Assembly: GCA_903884105.1 (NCBI GenBank)
Contig: CAISDJ010000016.1
Coordinates: 62,001 to 126,000, forward strand
Reading direction: 5' to 3'
Length of the DNA: 64,000 nt
From: an uncultured Pseudomonadota bacterium
GTDB taxonomy: Bacteria; Pseudomonadota; Gammaproteobacteria; Steroidobacterales; Steroidobacteraceae
Both the position numbers and the translations under genes were made by a program. Below are positions 1 through 8,096 of this stretch, one piece after another. Numbering within the stretch: the stretch's first letter is position 1; the number at the start of each line of letters is the position of its first letter. A model generated the notes under the pieces. It was not told the DNA's origin. It did no database searches and was given only the letters and a program-made list of their open reading frames with translations.

Positions 1-1730
1 AAGTCAGCGATACCATATTCGGTCACGACGATATCGCGGAGATGACGGGGAATGGTCGTGTGTCCGTAGTTCCACAGAATGTTGGACGAAACAGTTCCCG
101 CCTTGCTCCGGGTGCTGCGCAGGCACAGGATTGAACGCGCGCCAGGCAACAGGTGCGCCATGGCCACGAAGTTGTATTGTCCCCCCACGCCGCTCACCAC
201 GCGCCCGTCCGCAAGGCCGTCGGATATGGCGCTGCCAAGCGCGGTCACCATCATCGTCGTATTGACGAAGCGGGCATGGCGCCGCTGCGCGCTCTTGAGC
301 TCGAGTTCCGGGCCAAACAGCTCGTTGATGAAGCTGATGCCGCGCATGGAAAACTGCCTCCGAGTGGTCGCAGGCATGTTCCGCAATTTCCTATAGAAGG
401 AAGCCGGCCCGAAAAAGAAGCCTGCGTCCAGTACGCTGCCATTGCGAAGGCAAGCGCCGAGGCAATGCGTCGCGATGGCTGCCCTGCTGACGGGATCTTC
501 GAGATTGACGGGGATGCCAACTCCTTGCGCCGTGATCAGCATGCCGTTTTCGAAACGGATTTCCTCGCGCAGTACGCCGACATCACGAAGTTCCTGGAAG
601 TCCACGTACGACAGCCGCCTGACGCCTGCCTCGTACAATGCATCGACGCAACTCGCATCGAGTTTCTCCGTGATGGAGCCCTCGTCCAGGAGCTGCTGGA
701 TGCGGGCGCTCGGATAGACCCGTCGCTTCAGGATGCCGCTCTCGTGGAGGTCGAGAAAGCCGTCGACGAGCATCTCCGAACAGGCGTATACCCCCCGATC
801 GAACTGGGTCGTTCCGCCTTCTGTCTCGATCAGTGTCCCCGCTGCTCGCAACAATCCGGTGCTCTCCAGCGCCTCCCGATACAGGGCCGGGCGCTGATGC
901 CGCAGCAGTAACCCATGAGCCACCGCGTCTCCAAGCTCGCCGATTCCAAGCTGGAGCGTTCCTCCATCCTTCACGAGAGAGCTGACGGCGAGGCCGATCA
1001 TGTGATCGGTTATGTCGATTGCGGGATTCGGCGGGCTGAACAACCGGAAGTCGTGTTCCGGTGGATCGATCAGGAAGTCGAAAGAGTCCTCGGGGACGAC
1101 GGCATCGCCGTACATGAACGGCAGGTCACGATGCAGCGCGCCGATCAGGGCAAAGGGCTTGCCGTTGGCGCGCATCGCTGCGATGTGAGGCAGCAGGTCC
1201 ACTGTCAGGTCAGGATTACAACTCAGGCTCAATTGCCCTGCCAGGCCATCGTCCGCACCCGGTGGCGCAACCAGCTGGGCCAGCACATTCAGGCCGCGAG
1301 CGAGGGCATCGCGAATGACATGGGTGTAGTTGGCGCTCAAGTAGTGCTGTTGCAGGTGTCCGTTGCCTACCCAGGCTCCAGGCTCCAGGAAAAATTCGGT
1401 GACCTCAATGTTTGCTGGCAGCCGGCCTGCTTCAAGCAGCGACACATAGTCGAGTGCCGGCGTGTCGCCGAACAGTCGCCTCGCCAGCGGTTCGACGAGG
1501 CGGCGCTCCAGCTCGCTGTGTCCCTTGGGTGTCCTGAATGACAGTGCCGTCATGATCGTCAGGTGAATACTGGAGTCACGACATGCACGCTGCACCATCG
1601 CGTTGACGAACGGGATTGGCTTGCCAAGGCCGACTGGCAGGCCGAGCACAATCCGCTTGCCGAGTCGCGCCAGCGTCGCGTCGACACAGGCCTCCGGATC
1701 GGTAAAGCGGCGGGGTGAAGAGGGACTCAA
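1..1730 (-). CDS. Acetyl-CoA hydrolase/transferase family protein (3' end off the left edge)
   Basis: Class I CoA-transferase-fold protein expected to move or hydrolyse CoA from acetyl-CoA or other short acyl-CoAs in the cytoplasm. The reading frame is open from the left edge up to about 1730. Its translation shows an N-terminal stretch ending in GKRIVLGLPVGLGKP, a glycine-rich LQLGIGELGDA loop in the middle, and a C-terminal domain with NELFGPE, SGVGGQYNFV and DIVVTEYGIADL, the hallmarks of the acetyl-CoA hydrolase C-terminal domain. No ATG is suitably placed. A TTG at 1728-1730 gives an N-terminus (MSPSSPRRFTDPEACV) that aligns well with the family, and it lies 7 bases after the VOC gene stop. 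It is last in a minus-strand run with hemH and the VOC gene. The C-terminus is missing here, and the exact substrate cannot be told. Confidence 0.88.
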   Translation of the reverse strand, partial: MSPSSPRRFTDPEACVDATLARLGKRIVLGLPVGLGKPIPFVNAMVQRACRDSSIHLTIMTALSFRTPKGHSELERRLVEPLARRLFGDTPALDYVSLLEAGRLPANIEVTEFFLEPGAWVGNGHLQQHYLSANYTHVIRDALARGLNVLAQLVAPPGADDGLAGQLSLSCNPDLTVDLLPHIAAMRANGKPFALIGALHRDLPFMYGDAVVPEDSFDFLIDPPEHDFRLFSPPNPAIDITDHMIGLAVSSLVKDGGTLQLGIGELGDAVAHGLLLRHQRPALYREALESTGLLRAAGTLIETEGGTTQFDRGVYACSEMLVDGFLDLHESGILKRRVYPSARIQQLLDEGSITEKLDASCVDALYEAGVRRLSYVDFQELRDVGVLREEIRFENGMLITAQGVGIPVNLEDPVSRAAIATHCLGACLRNGSVLDAGFFFGPASFYRKLRNMPATTRRQFSMRGISFINELFGPELELKSAQRRHARFVNTTMMVTALGSAISDGLADGRVVSGVGGQYNFVAMAHLLPGARSILCLRSTRSKAGTVSSNILWNYGHTTIPRHLRDIVVTEYGIAD

Positions 1731-1737
1731 GTGGGGT

Positions 1738-2487
1738 CTACTGCAGTCGATGCTGGCCGGGCGCGCCGTCTGGTTCCGTGCTGAGCAAGAGCAGGCGTGT
1801 GCCCTCGGGTGCCTTGATGACGGCATTGGTTGCCGCATCGAGTGAATCCGGCATGTCGTCGAGCAGTTCAATTCCCTTGCGCCGCAGTACATCGAGCCGA
1901 CGCTTCATGTCCACGTCTTCAAACGTCAGGACCGGCATGCGCAACGCCCGTGTGCGGTACAGACCCACATTGAGCCGGTCGCTCGTGAGCGTCCTGCGCA
2001 GGAAGGGTTCTTTAGTCTCGACCAGGCTGATGAAGCCCAGCGATTCCCAGAAGGACGTCGCGGCTTCGAAGTCGCGAACGGGCAGACCGTATTCTGCAAA
2101 GTAACCGAGCGATGACTCCTGCCCGTGATCAAGGAGCAGGGGCGAGAAAGTCCTTGCCTCGACGAGCGTGATTCTCTGACCCGTCGGGTCGACGAGGCTG
2201 GCCTGGTTGAATGATTCGCCATCAAGCCGTTCGTCGACGAGCTCAAATCCGCTGGCTCGGAGCCGCTCCGCGTGGCGGGCAAGGTCGGGCTGCATATAGG
2301 TCAGCGTCAATGCCGGAAGCGATGATTGATGCAGGCCGAGGTAGAGGCGCCCATCGGTCAGCACGGCATAGGGATGCGGCCACGTCTCGCCGGTGGCGGC
2401 CTGCACAAAGCCGAGCTTCTCGTAGAACGCGATGGATTCCAGGATGTCGTCGACCGGAATGCTGATCTCGAGGAAGCGTCCGATCAT
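1738..2487 (-). CDS. Double VOC (glyoxalase/bleomycin-resistance fold) protein
   Basis: A 249-residue cytoplasmic protein with two vicinal-oxygen-chelate modules. The first begins at the N-terminus (FLEISIPVDDI, FYEKLGF, then a DPTGQRITLVE strand near residue 130). The second starts near residue 150 (GLPVRDFEAATSFWESLGF). Family members are metal-dependent lyases, dioxygenases or resistance proteins; nothing here fixes the reaction. The start is ATG, 15 bases downstream of the hemH stop and just upstream of the acyl-CoA hydrolase gene, so the three are probably co-transcribed. Confident at the fold level only. Confidence 0.85.
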   Translation of the reverse strand: MIGRFLEISIPVDDILESIAFYEKLGFVQAATGETWPHPYAVLTDGRLYLGLHQSSLPALTLTYMQPDLARHAERLRASGFELVDERLDGESFNQASLVDPTGQRITLVEARTFSPLLLDHGQESSLGYFAEYGLPVRDFEAATSFWESLGFISLVETKEPFLRRTLTSDRLNVGLYRTRALRMPVLTFEDVDMKRRLDVLRRKGIELLDDMPDSLDAATNAVIKAPEGTRLLLLSTEPDGAPGQHRLQ

Positions 2488-2502
2488 TGGGGGCGGCGTT
2501 CC

Positions 2503-3627
2503 TTATCCCAATGCGCCGCGTGCGCGTGCGCGCTCGGCAGTCAGGCCTTCCGTCTTGGCCAGTGCTGCCAAGTCCCGGCTACCACTCGTTTCGGGCCAGC
2601 CCTGCGCATGTCGGACGAGCAACTGTGTCAGGGTGCTGACGTGGGCGGAGGAGGCATTGAGCGCCGGCACGTAGTCGAACTCCTCGCCGCCGAGCGTCAG
2701 GAAGTCGGCGCGATTGCGCAGCACGATTTCTTCAAGGGTCTCGAGACAGTCTGTTGCAAATCCCGGGCAGACTACAGTCACGCGCTTGTGTGCACCTGCC
2801 GCGTAGCTGGCGAGGATTTCGTCCGTGTAGGGCTTGAGCCAGGTTTCTCGTGTAACGCGGGACTGGAAGCTGACGGTCCATTCGTCTTTCTGCAGACCAA
2901 GGCTTGTGGCCACCAGTCGCGCCGTCTTGTGACACTGGCAGAAATAGGGATCGCCAGCGAGTAAGTACCGTTCTGGCAATCCATGAAAAGAAAAGACCAG
3001 GTGCTTGGACCCGTGGGTGTGCCAGTGTTCAAGGATGCTGGAAGCGATGGCATCAATGTAGGGACCCTCGTCGTGGTACTGGCCGATGAAGCGGATCTCG
3101 GGTACCCAGCGCCAGCGAGACAGCACTTTGCCCACCTGGTCGAACACGGGCCCGGTGCTGGTGGCAGAGTATTGCGGATACAACGGCAGCACCAACAAGC
3201 GCCTGACATTGGCCGCCTGCAGCGCAGCCAGCGCGCTCTCGATCGACGGGTTGCCATAGGTCATGCCGAGGGCAACGGGCACGTCGTCACCCAGCTCGCG
3301 CGTGAGATCGCCCGCAAGAGCGTCCGCGAGCTGACGGGAATAGACCATCAGCGGCGAGCCCGCGGGTGTCCACACTTGCGCGTACGCGTGGGCGCTGCGC
3401 CGCGGGCGAATGCGCAGGATCACGCCGTGCAGGATCAGCCACCAGAGTGGGCGCGACATTTCAATGACGCGCGGATCCCAGAGGAACCGGGCCAGGAACT
3501 TGCGCACATCCTTCGGAGTGGGGGAGTCGGGCGTGCCGAGATTGACGACAAGCACACCAAGGCGGCCGCGCACGTCGTGCTGGTAGCCGCCCGGTCCCGG
3601 AGGAGTTGTTCCCAGATACTGCTGCAT
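2503..3627 (-). CDS. hemH: Ferrochelatase (protoheme ferro-lyase)
   Basis: Inserts ferrous iron into protoporphyrin IX in the last step of heme synthesis; expected at the inner face of the cytoplasmic membrane. The 374-residue product has the family start GVLVVNLGTPDSPTP, the motif FSFHGLPERY with the metal-site His, the CQCHKTA segment, and ETLEEI with the conserved Glu. The frame is open a further 93 codons upstream, but that extension looks like non-coding sequence. The ATG at 3625-3627 (MQQYLGTTPP) places the conserved domain at the expected distance. No strong ribosome-binding site is visible. Heme supply fits the cbb3 oxidase cluster further right, although they are not linked. Confidence 0.95.
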   Translation of the reverse strand: MQQYLGTTPPGPGGYQHDVRGRLGVLVVNLGTPDSPTPKDVRKFLARFLWDPRVIEMSRPLWWLILHGVILRIRPRRSAHAYAQVWTPAGSPLMVYSRQLADALAGDLTRELGDDVPVALGMTYGNPSIESALAALQAANVRRLLVLPLYPQYSATSTGPVFDQVGKVLSRWRWVPEIRFIGQYHDEGPYIDAIASSILEHWHTHGSKHLVFSFHGLPERYLLAGDPYFCQCHKTARLVATSLGLQKDEWTVSFQSRVTRETWLKPYTDEILASYAAGAHKRVTVVCPGFATDCLETLEEIVLRNRADFLTLGGEEFDYVPALNASSAHVSTLTQLLVRHAQGWPETSGSRDLAALAKTEGLTAERARARGALG

Positions 3628-3782
3628 GAATCGTCTTTGAGCGGTCCGATGAATCTCGCCACGATACCCTAAAGACAGGCGACCGCAGAGCACAAAGCGG
3701 GCCGGGCGATGATGCGGTCTGTAATCCCGACAGGTGCCCCTGTTCGGCCGGGCTTCCGCGCTGGAAGTCCGATCCAGGACGC

Positions 3783-3954
3783 GGACGGTGCGGTGGGCGG
3801 AAACCCACCCTGCGAGGCGCGTCGAAAAACAGTTGTGAGGGAATTGCGACGCAGTTGTCGCTTTATGGAGTCTGGACTCGCGCGTACGTGGAAAGGGGGT
3901 CTCCACAAGGATCTTTAAGGATGAGGCGCGCGACTGGGCATGGATGCCCTTTTT
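3783..3954 (+). ncRNA. Candidate Csr/Rsm-type GGA-rich small RNA
   Basis: The plus strand carries nine GGA trinucleotides in about 160 bases (3783, 3799, 3840, 3867, 3874, 3890, 3909, 3919, 3942). Several sit in predicted hairpin loops: GGTGGG/CCCACC (3792-3809) exposes CGGAAA, GAG/CTC (3868-3879) exposes TCTGGA, and the terminal stem GGGC/GCCC exposes ATGGAT. A T5 tract follows. GGA in hexaloops plus an intrinsic terminator is the pattern of RsmY/RsmZ/CsrB RNAs that titrate CsrA/RsmA. There is no coding gene on this strand for the terminator to serve. The 5' end and promoter are not identified and no GacA-box match was found, so this is a candidate only. Confidence 0.35.
3936..3954 (+). terminator. 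Intrinsic terminator on the plus strand
   Basis: GGGCA-TGGA-TGCCC stem-loop (3936-3949) directly followed by TTTTT (3950-3954). The minus strand lacks a U-tract after the same stem, so it does not serve rimI. No upstream plus-strand protein gene exists, which is why a small RNA is proposed. Confidence 0.6.
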
Positions 3955-3960
3955 GATTCA

Positions 3961-4428
3961 TCAAACGTGGACCCGCAAGTTGCGGGCCATGCGGATCGCA
4001 TCTTCGATCCCGCTGTAGTACCGCGGGACTCGGAGGGTCTCCCGGTAACCCAGCGCCGCATAGAACTGCTTGGCGCCGGTATTGCCTGCCCGCAGTTCCA
4101 GCTCGACCATGAACACGCCTGCCGTCACGGCGGATTCCTCAATCCAGTCAATCAGTTGCCTGCCAACACCCCGTCGCTGGGCGCTTTCGGCCACTGCGAG
4201 CAGCGTGACATGTACGCTGTCATCGCCGAAGTGGGCCATGGCAAACCCCACCAGGTCCTTGTCCGTGCGGGCCGTGACAACCATGTTGTCACGTTGGCGC
4301 ATGTGGGCTGCCACACGGCGCGGCGTCCACGACCAGGGCAGTCCGGGTTCAATCAGTACTCGCGACATCCCTGCGATGCGGGCTGCCTCTCCCATCTTCG
4401 CGGGGCCCAGTGTGACGGTGGTCTTCAT
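3961..4428 (-). CDS. rimI: RimI-like ribosomal protein N-acetyltransferase
   Basis: GNAT-fold N-alpha-acetyltransferase of 155 residues, probably acetylating the N-terminus of ribosomal protein S18 from acetyl-CoA. The acetyl-CoA-binding signature is visible as VAESAQRRGVGRQL, followed by LELRAGNTGAKQFYAALGY and YYSGIEDAIRMARNL, a RimI-like ending. The start is ATG, 12 bases downstream of a small unknown gene, so the two are probably one transcript. RimI is often near tsaB in other proteobacteria; that neighbour is not here. Other GNAT substrates cannot be excluded. Confidence 0.8.
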   Translation of the reverse strand: MKTTVTLGPAKMGEAARIAGMSRVLIEPGLPWSWTPRRVAAHMRQRDNMVVTARTDKDLVGFAMAHFGDDSVHVTLLAVAESAQRRGVGRQLIDWIEESAVTAGVFMVELELRAGNTGAKQFYAALGYRETLRVPRYYSGIEDAIRMARNLRVHV

Positions 4429-4440
4429 TGAGGCCGTACT

Positions 4441-4719
4441 TTACTCAGTATCTTCGCCTGCGGCCGTGCGCGAGTCCGCACCCTCCCCATGTCGATCCGG
4501 GCGTCCGTCAACATCTGGATCCTGTTCCACCGACCATTGCTCCCTGAACGCCTGCAGCGCTTCGCCCTGGACGCTGGCATGGCGATTGGACAGAAGCAGG
4601 GAAGACAGCGAGCAGACGCGCGCTCTCAAGATACCCAGGTCGCAGGCGGCATCGAACAGCGTCGGGTACCAGCTTTCCCAGTTGGGCAGAAGTTGCTCGA
4701 CTTGTTCGCGAAGGTTCAT
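4441..4719 (-). CDS. Small protein of unknown function upstream of rimI
   Basis: A 92-residue product beginning MNLREQVEQLLPNWESWYP with a hydrophilic, acidic C-terminal tail and no membrane segment. A longer open frame exists to 4878, but its N-terminal part is Arg-rich and looks non-coding; the ATG at 4717-4719 marks the change to normal composition. It lies 12 bases before rimI on the same strand. I do not recognise the family. Confidence 0.6.
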   Translation of the reverse strand: MNLREQVEQLLPNWESWYPTLFDAACDLGILRARVCSLSSLLLSNRHASVQGEALQAFREQWSVEQDPDVDGRPDRHGEGADSRTAAGEDTE

Positions 4720-4832
4720 TAGGCGGAGTTCAGTGTGTTCCGGCAAGGCCGGGCAAGGGGGACATAATAGGCGATACCGTGCGCCTCTTGACGGACCTCG
4801 ATCAAGGGTCTGCCGCCGGGCAGACCGGGTGT

Positions 4833-6116
4833 CTAGCGTTCGAGAATCGCGGAGACGCCCATGCCGCCCGCCGTGCACACCGAGATCAGGCCGCGCTTGC
4901 CACCCCGCTCGGCGAGCAGCTTGGCCAGGGTCGACACGATGCGGGCGCCTGTCGCCGCAAAGGGGTGGCCGACTGCGAGGCTGCTACCGACGACATTGAG
5001 CTTGGTCCGGTCAATCGAGCCGAGAGGGCCGGGCAGTCCCAGTCGTTCGCGGCAGAACTCCGGCGTCTCCCAGGCTTTCAGCGTACACAGGACCTGCGCG
5101 GCGAAGGCTTCATGGATCTCGTAGTAGTCGAATTCCTGCAACGTCAGCCCCGCATCCGCGAGCATTCGCGGCACGGCATACGCTGGCGCCATGAGCAGTC
5201 CTTCCTTTTTCGTGACGAAATCGACCGCAGCAACCTTGCCGTACGTCAGGTAAGCAAGTACAGGCAGGCCGCGGGCGCGCGCCCACTCCTCTGATGCCAG
5301 CAATACCGCAGCCGCACCGTCGGTCAACGGCGTGGAATTCCCCGCGGTCAGCGTGCCGGCGCTACTGGAATCGAAGACGGGCTTGAGCTTGGCGAGCTTC
5401 TCCGTCGTGGTGTCCTTGCGGACATTGTTGTCGGCCTTGAGTCCCCGGAACTCGACGAGCAGGTCCTTGTAGAAGCCGGCCTCATAGGCGGCAGCGGCCT
5501 TCTTGTGGCTCTCGAAGGCGAGTTGGTCCTGGTCGGCGCGGCTGATCGACCACGTCTTGGCCATGAGTTCGCAGCTCTGACCCATCGACAAGCCGGTGCG
5601 AGGCTCGACAATGCCTGGCAGCTGGGGCTTGAAGTGCTTCGGTCGCAATCCGGCCCACGGCGCAAGGCGTTCCATGAACGTGCGTCCGCGAGCGCTGCGC
5701 AACAGAAGCTGTTGATAGGACCGCGGGTAGACGATCGGCACATCGCTTGAAGAGTCGACGCCCGCCGCAATACCTGAGTCAATCTGGCCATGGGCGATCT
5801 TGAGGCCGATCAGGATGGCGGTCTCGAGGCTCGTCCCGCAGGCGCGTTGCAGATCGAAACCGGGAGTCTCGGGCGCAAGGCCGCTCCCGAGCACGCTCTC
5901 GCGCACGAGATTGAAATCCCGGGAATGCTTCATCACCGCGCCTGCGCCTACGTCGCCGAGCACCTGGCCGCTCAAACCGAACTTGGCCACCACGCCCTGG
6001 AGTACGGCGGTGAGCATGTCCTGGTTGCTGCAGTCTGCGAAAGCGCCCATGGCCCTGGCGAAGGGAATGCGCGCGCCTCCCACGATAGCCACGCGCCTGA
6101 CAGTGCCGGTCAGCAT
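4833..6116 (-). CDS. fadI: Acetyl-CoA acyltransferase (FadI-like thiolase)
   Basis: Thiolase of about 427 residues that cleaves 3-ketoacyl-CoA with CoA (beta-oxidation), or condenses acyl-CoAs. Visible residues: nucleophile Cys in LQRACGTSLETA, His in YYEIHEAFAAQ, His in AVGHPFAATGAR, and the second Cys in SVCTAGGMG. Overall it resembles E. coli FadI (GADSSS-type, MGQSCELMAKT and NSTPLTDGAAAV segments). The ATG at 6114-6116 has a good AGGGAGAG ribosome-binding site; an ATG ten codons upstream does not. A FadJ partner is not in the window, so acetoacetyl-CoA thiolase is possible, for example feeding PhaC at 28 kb. Confidence 0.88.
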   Translation of the reverse strand: MLTGTVRRVAIVGGARIPFARAMGAFADCSNQDMLTAVLQGVVAKFGLSGQVLGDVGAGAVMKHSRDFNLVRESVLGSGLAPETPGFDLQRACGTSLETAILIGLKIAHGQIDSGIAAGVDSSSDVPIVYPRSYQQLLLRSARGRTFMERLAPWAGLRPKHFKPQLPGIVEPRTGLSMGQSCELMAKTWSISRADQDQLAFESHKKAAAAYEAGFYKDLLVEFRGLKADNNVRKDTTTEKLAKLKPVFDSSSAGTLTAGNSTPLTDGAAAVLLASEEWARARGLPVLAYLTYGKVAAVDFVTKKEGLLMAPAYAVPRMLADAGLTLQEFDYYEIHEAFAAQVLCTLKAWETPEFCRERLGLPGPLGSIDRTKLNVVGSSLAVGHPFAATGARIVSTLAKLLAERGGKRGLISVCTAGGMGVSAILER

Positions 6117-6266
6117 GAGAACTCTCCCTGTTGATAGCGTGACCACAAGCTTACCAGCATGCCGTCTCCCAAGGATGGCGACAGCATGGACAAGTCCTGC
6201 GGCGGATGAATTGGCGCGCTCTTTCCGCTATGTTGCGGGGCGGCGGGTTCCGCCCGTGGAGACAGC

Positions 6267-8096
6267 ATGTCCGCACCTGTTCGACAAAGCTTCTGGCATG
6301 CCTTGGCGTGTGCGGCCGTGCTGGCAATCGCGGGCTGCTCTCAATCGCCTGCACCTGACGCCCGAGATGCCGGCAAGGAGCTGAACGGCCTGGTGGAGCA
6401 GTACTTCGATGAGCGGCTGCCGCTCGATCCCCTGTATGCCACGTTCATTGGCGACAATCGCTACAACGACCGTCTTGCGAACGACCTCTCTCCAGAGCAC
6501 ATCGTGCGCCGCCGCGAGCTGGAGCAGCGCTTCCTCACGCAGGTACAAGCCATCCCGGTTGAGTCCCTCACCGAGCAGAACAGACTCACGTTCGATATCT
6601 TCGTCCGTGAGCGCACCACGATGCTCATGCGGTTGTCGTTTCCCGGGCAACTGCTGCCGATCGACCAGCTCTATTCTCTGCCTTCGGTCTTTGCGCAGCT
6701 TGGGTCGGGCACCAGCGCGCAGCCCTTTGCGACGGTGGCGGACTACGAGAGCTTCCTGGGACGGATGCGCGATTTCTCGACGTGGGCCGATCAGGCCATC
6801 GTGAACATGCGGGAGGGCGTCAAGCAGCGGGTGGTACAGCCGCGAATCGTGATGGAGTCGGTTCTGAAGCAGCTCGACGATTTGGCTGTCGAGGCGGCTG
6901 AAAAGAGCATCTTCTTTCAGCCGATCGAGAAGCTGCCGGCCAGCTTTACCGACGCCGACAAGGAGCGGCTCAGGGCGGAGTATCGCCAGGCCATCAATGA
7001 AACGGTCTTGCCTGCCTATCGGCGTCTGGCCGAGTTCGTCCGCAAGGACTATCTCCCGGCCACTCGCGAGACTGTTGCGTGGTCTGCGTTGCCGGAAGGG
7101 GCGGCGTGGTATCGATTCCTCATCGAGGTCATGACGACGACGTCCCTTTCACCCGATGAGATCCATGAGACGGGGCTCAAGGAAGTTGCGCGCATTCACG
7201 CAGAAATGGAGAAAGTGAAAGAACAGGTGGGATTCAAGGGGGATCTCCCGGCCTTCTTCCGGCATCTGGAAGCCGAAAAGGACTTTTACTACCAGCGTCC
7301 GGCCGACTTGCTGTCCGGATACAGGAAACTCAAGTCGAAAATCGACCCGCTGCTGTCGCCGCTCTTCTCCAACATACCGGCTGTCGACTACGAGGTCCGC
7401 GAAGTCGAGGCCTTCCGTGCCGAGTCGGCGGCAGGCGCCTCTTACCAGGCGCCATCGCCCGATGGGTCGCGTCCCGGCATCTTCTACATCAATACCTTCA
7501 ACCTCCGGGCGCAGCCCAACTTCGGCATGGAAACGTTGTCGCTGCACGAGGCCTCTCCCGGCCATCATTTCCAGCAGTCGATGCAGCTCAGCCTGTCTTC
7601 CCTGCCTCGCTTCCGCCGGTTTGGCGGCGACTACGTTGCGTATGTCGAGGGCTGGGCGCTGTATGCGGAATCGCTCGGGACCGAGCTCGGGCTGTTCACT
7701 GATCCCTACCAGTACTACGGGCGGCTGAGTGATGAAATGCTGCGAGCCATGCGACTGGTCGTGGACACCGGGCTGCATAGCCGCAACTGGACCCGCGAGC
7801 AGGCGATCCGGTTCATGCGGGATAACTCATCGATGGCAGATTCGGACGTGCGATCGGAGGTAGACCGCTATATTGCCGATCCGGGCCAGGCGCTGGGGTA
7901 CAAGATCGGCGAGCTCCGGATTCGGGCCCTGCGCACCAAGGCGGAAGCCACGCTCGGCGACCGCTTCGATGTTCAAGAGTTTCACAATGAAATCCTCAAG
8001 GATGGCGCCCTGCCTATCGACGTCCTCGAGGTCAAGATGGATCGCTGGCTCGCGGCGATGACCAGACAAAGCTACGGAAAAGACCCCCAGAAATGA
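6267..8096 (+). CDS. DUF885 lipoprotein, first of a tandem pair
   Basis: A 609-residue predicted lipoprotein (hydrophobic N-terminus ending LAIAGC, Cys as the lipidation site) with a full-length DUF885 domain. The family is thought to be metallopeptidase-like: the motif HEASPGHH starts at residue 427 and is followed by YVEGWALYAE, presumably the metal ligands. Expected location is the periplasmic face of a membrane. GGAG precedes the ATG. It overlaps the next gene by 4 bases (ATGA) and is clearly paralogous to it. The substrate is unknown. Confidence 0.88.
   Translation: MSAPVRQSFWHALACAAVLAIAGCSQSPAPDARDAGKELNGLVEQYFDERLPLDPLYATFIGDNRYNDRLANDLSPEHIVRRRELEQRFLTQVQAIPVESLTEQNRLTFDIFVRERTTMLMRLSFPGQLLPIDQLYSLPSVFAQLGSGTSAQPFATVADYESFLGRMRDFSTWADQAIVNMREGVKQRVVQPRIVMESVLKQLDDLAVEAAEKSIFFQPIEKLPASFTDADKERLRAEYRQAINETVLPAYRRLAEFVRKDYLPATRETVAWSALPEGAAWYRFLIEVMTTTSLSPDEIHETGLKEVARIHAEMEKVKEQVGFKGDLPAFFRHLEAEKDFYYQRPADLLSGYRKLKSKIDPLLSPLFSNIPAVDYEVREVEAFRAESAAGASYQAPSPDGSRPGIFYINTFNLRAQPNFGMETLSLHEASPGHHFQQSMQLSLSSLPRFRRFGGDYVAYVEGWALYAESLGTELGLFTDPYQYYGRLSDEMLRAMRLVVDTGLHSRNWTREQAIRFMRDNSSMADSDVRSEVDRYIADPGQALGYKIGELRIRALRTKAEATLGDRFDVQEFHNEILKDGALPIDVLEVKMDRWLAAMTRQSYGKDPQK

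Larger units (their letters stand above)
3628..3960. other. Gene-free interval between hemH and rimI
   Basis: 333 bases without a convincing protein gene. It holds an ACAGG-TGCC-CCTGT inverted repeat at 3730-3743 and, on the plus strand, a GGA-rich structured stretch ending in an intrinsic terminator (separate entries). The hemH promoter should lie here, but I could not assign -35/-10 boxes with confidence. Confidence 0.5.

Noticed and set aside
153-1541. Long plus-strand open frames across the first 1.5 kb
   Set aside because: They are antisense shadows; the minus-strand frame gives a coherent acetyl-CoA hydrolase sequence.
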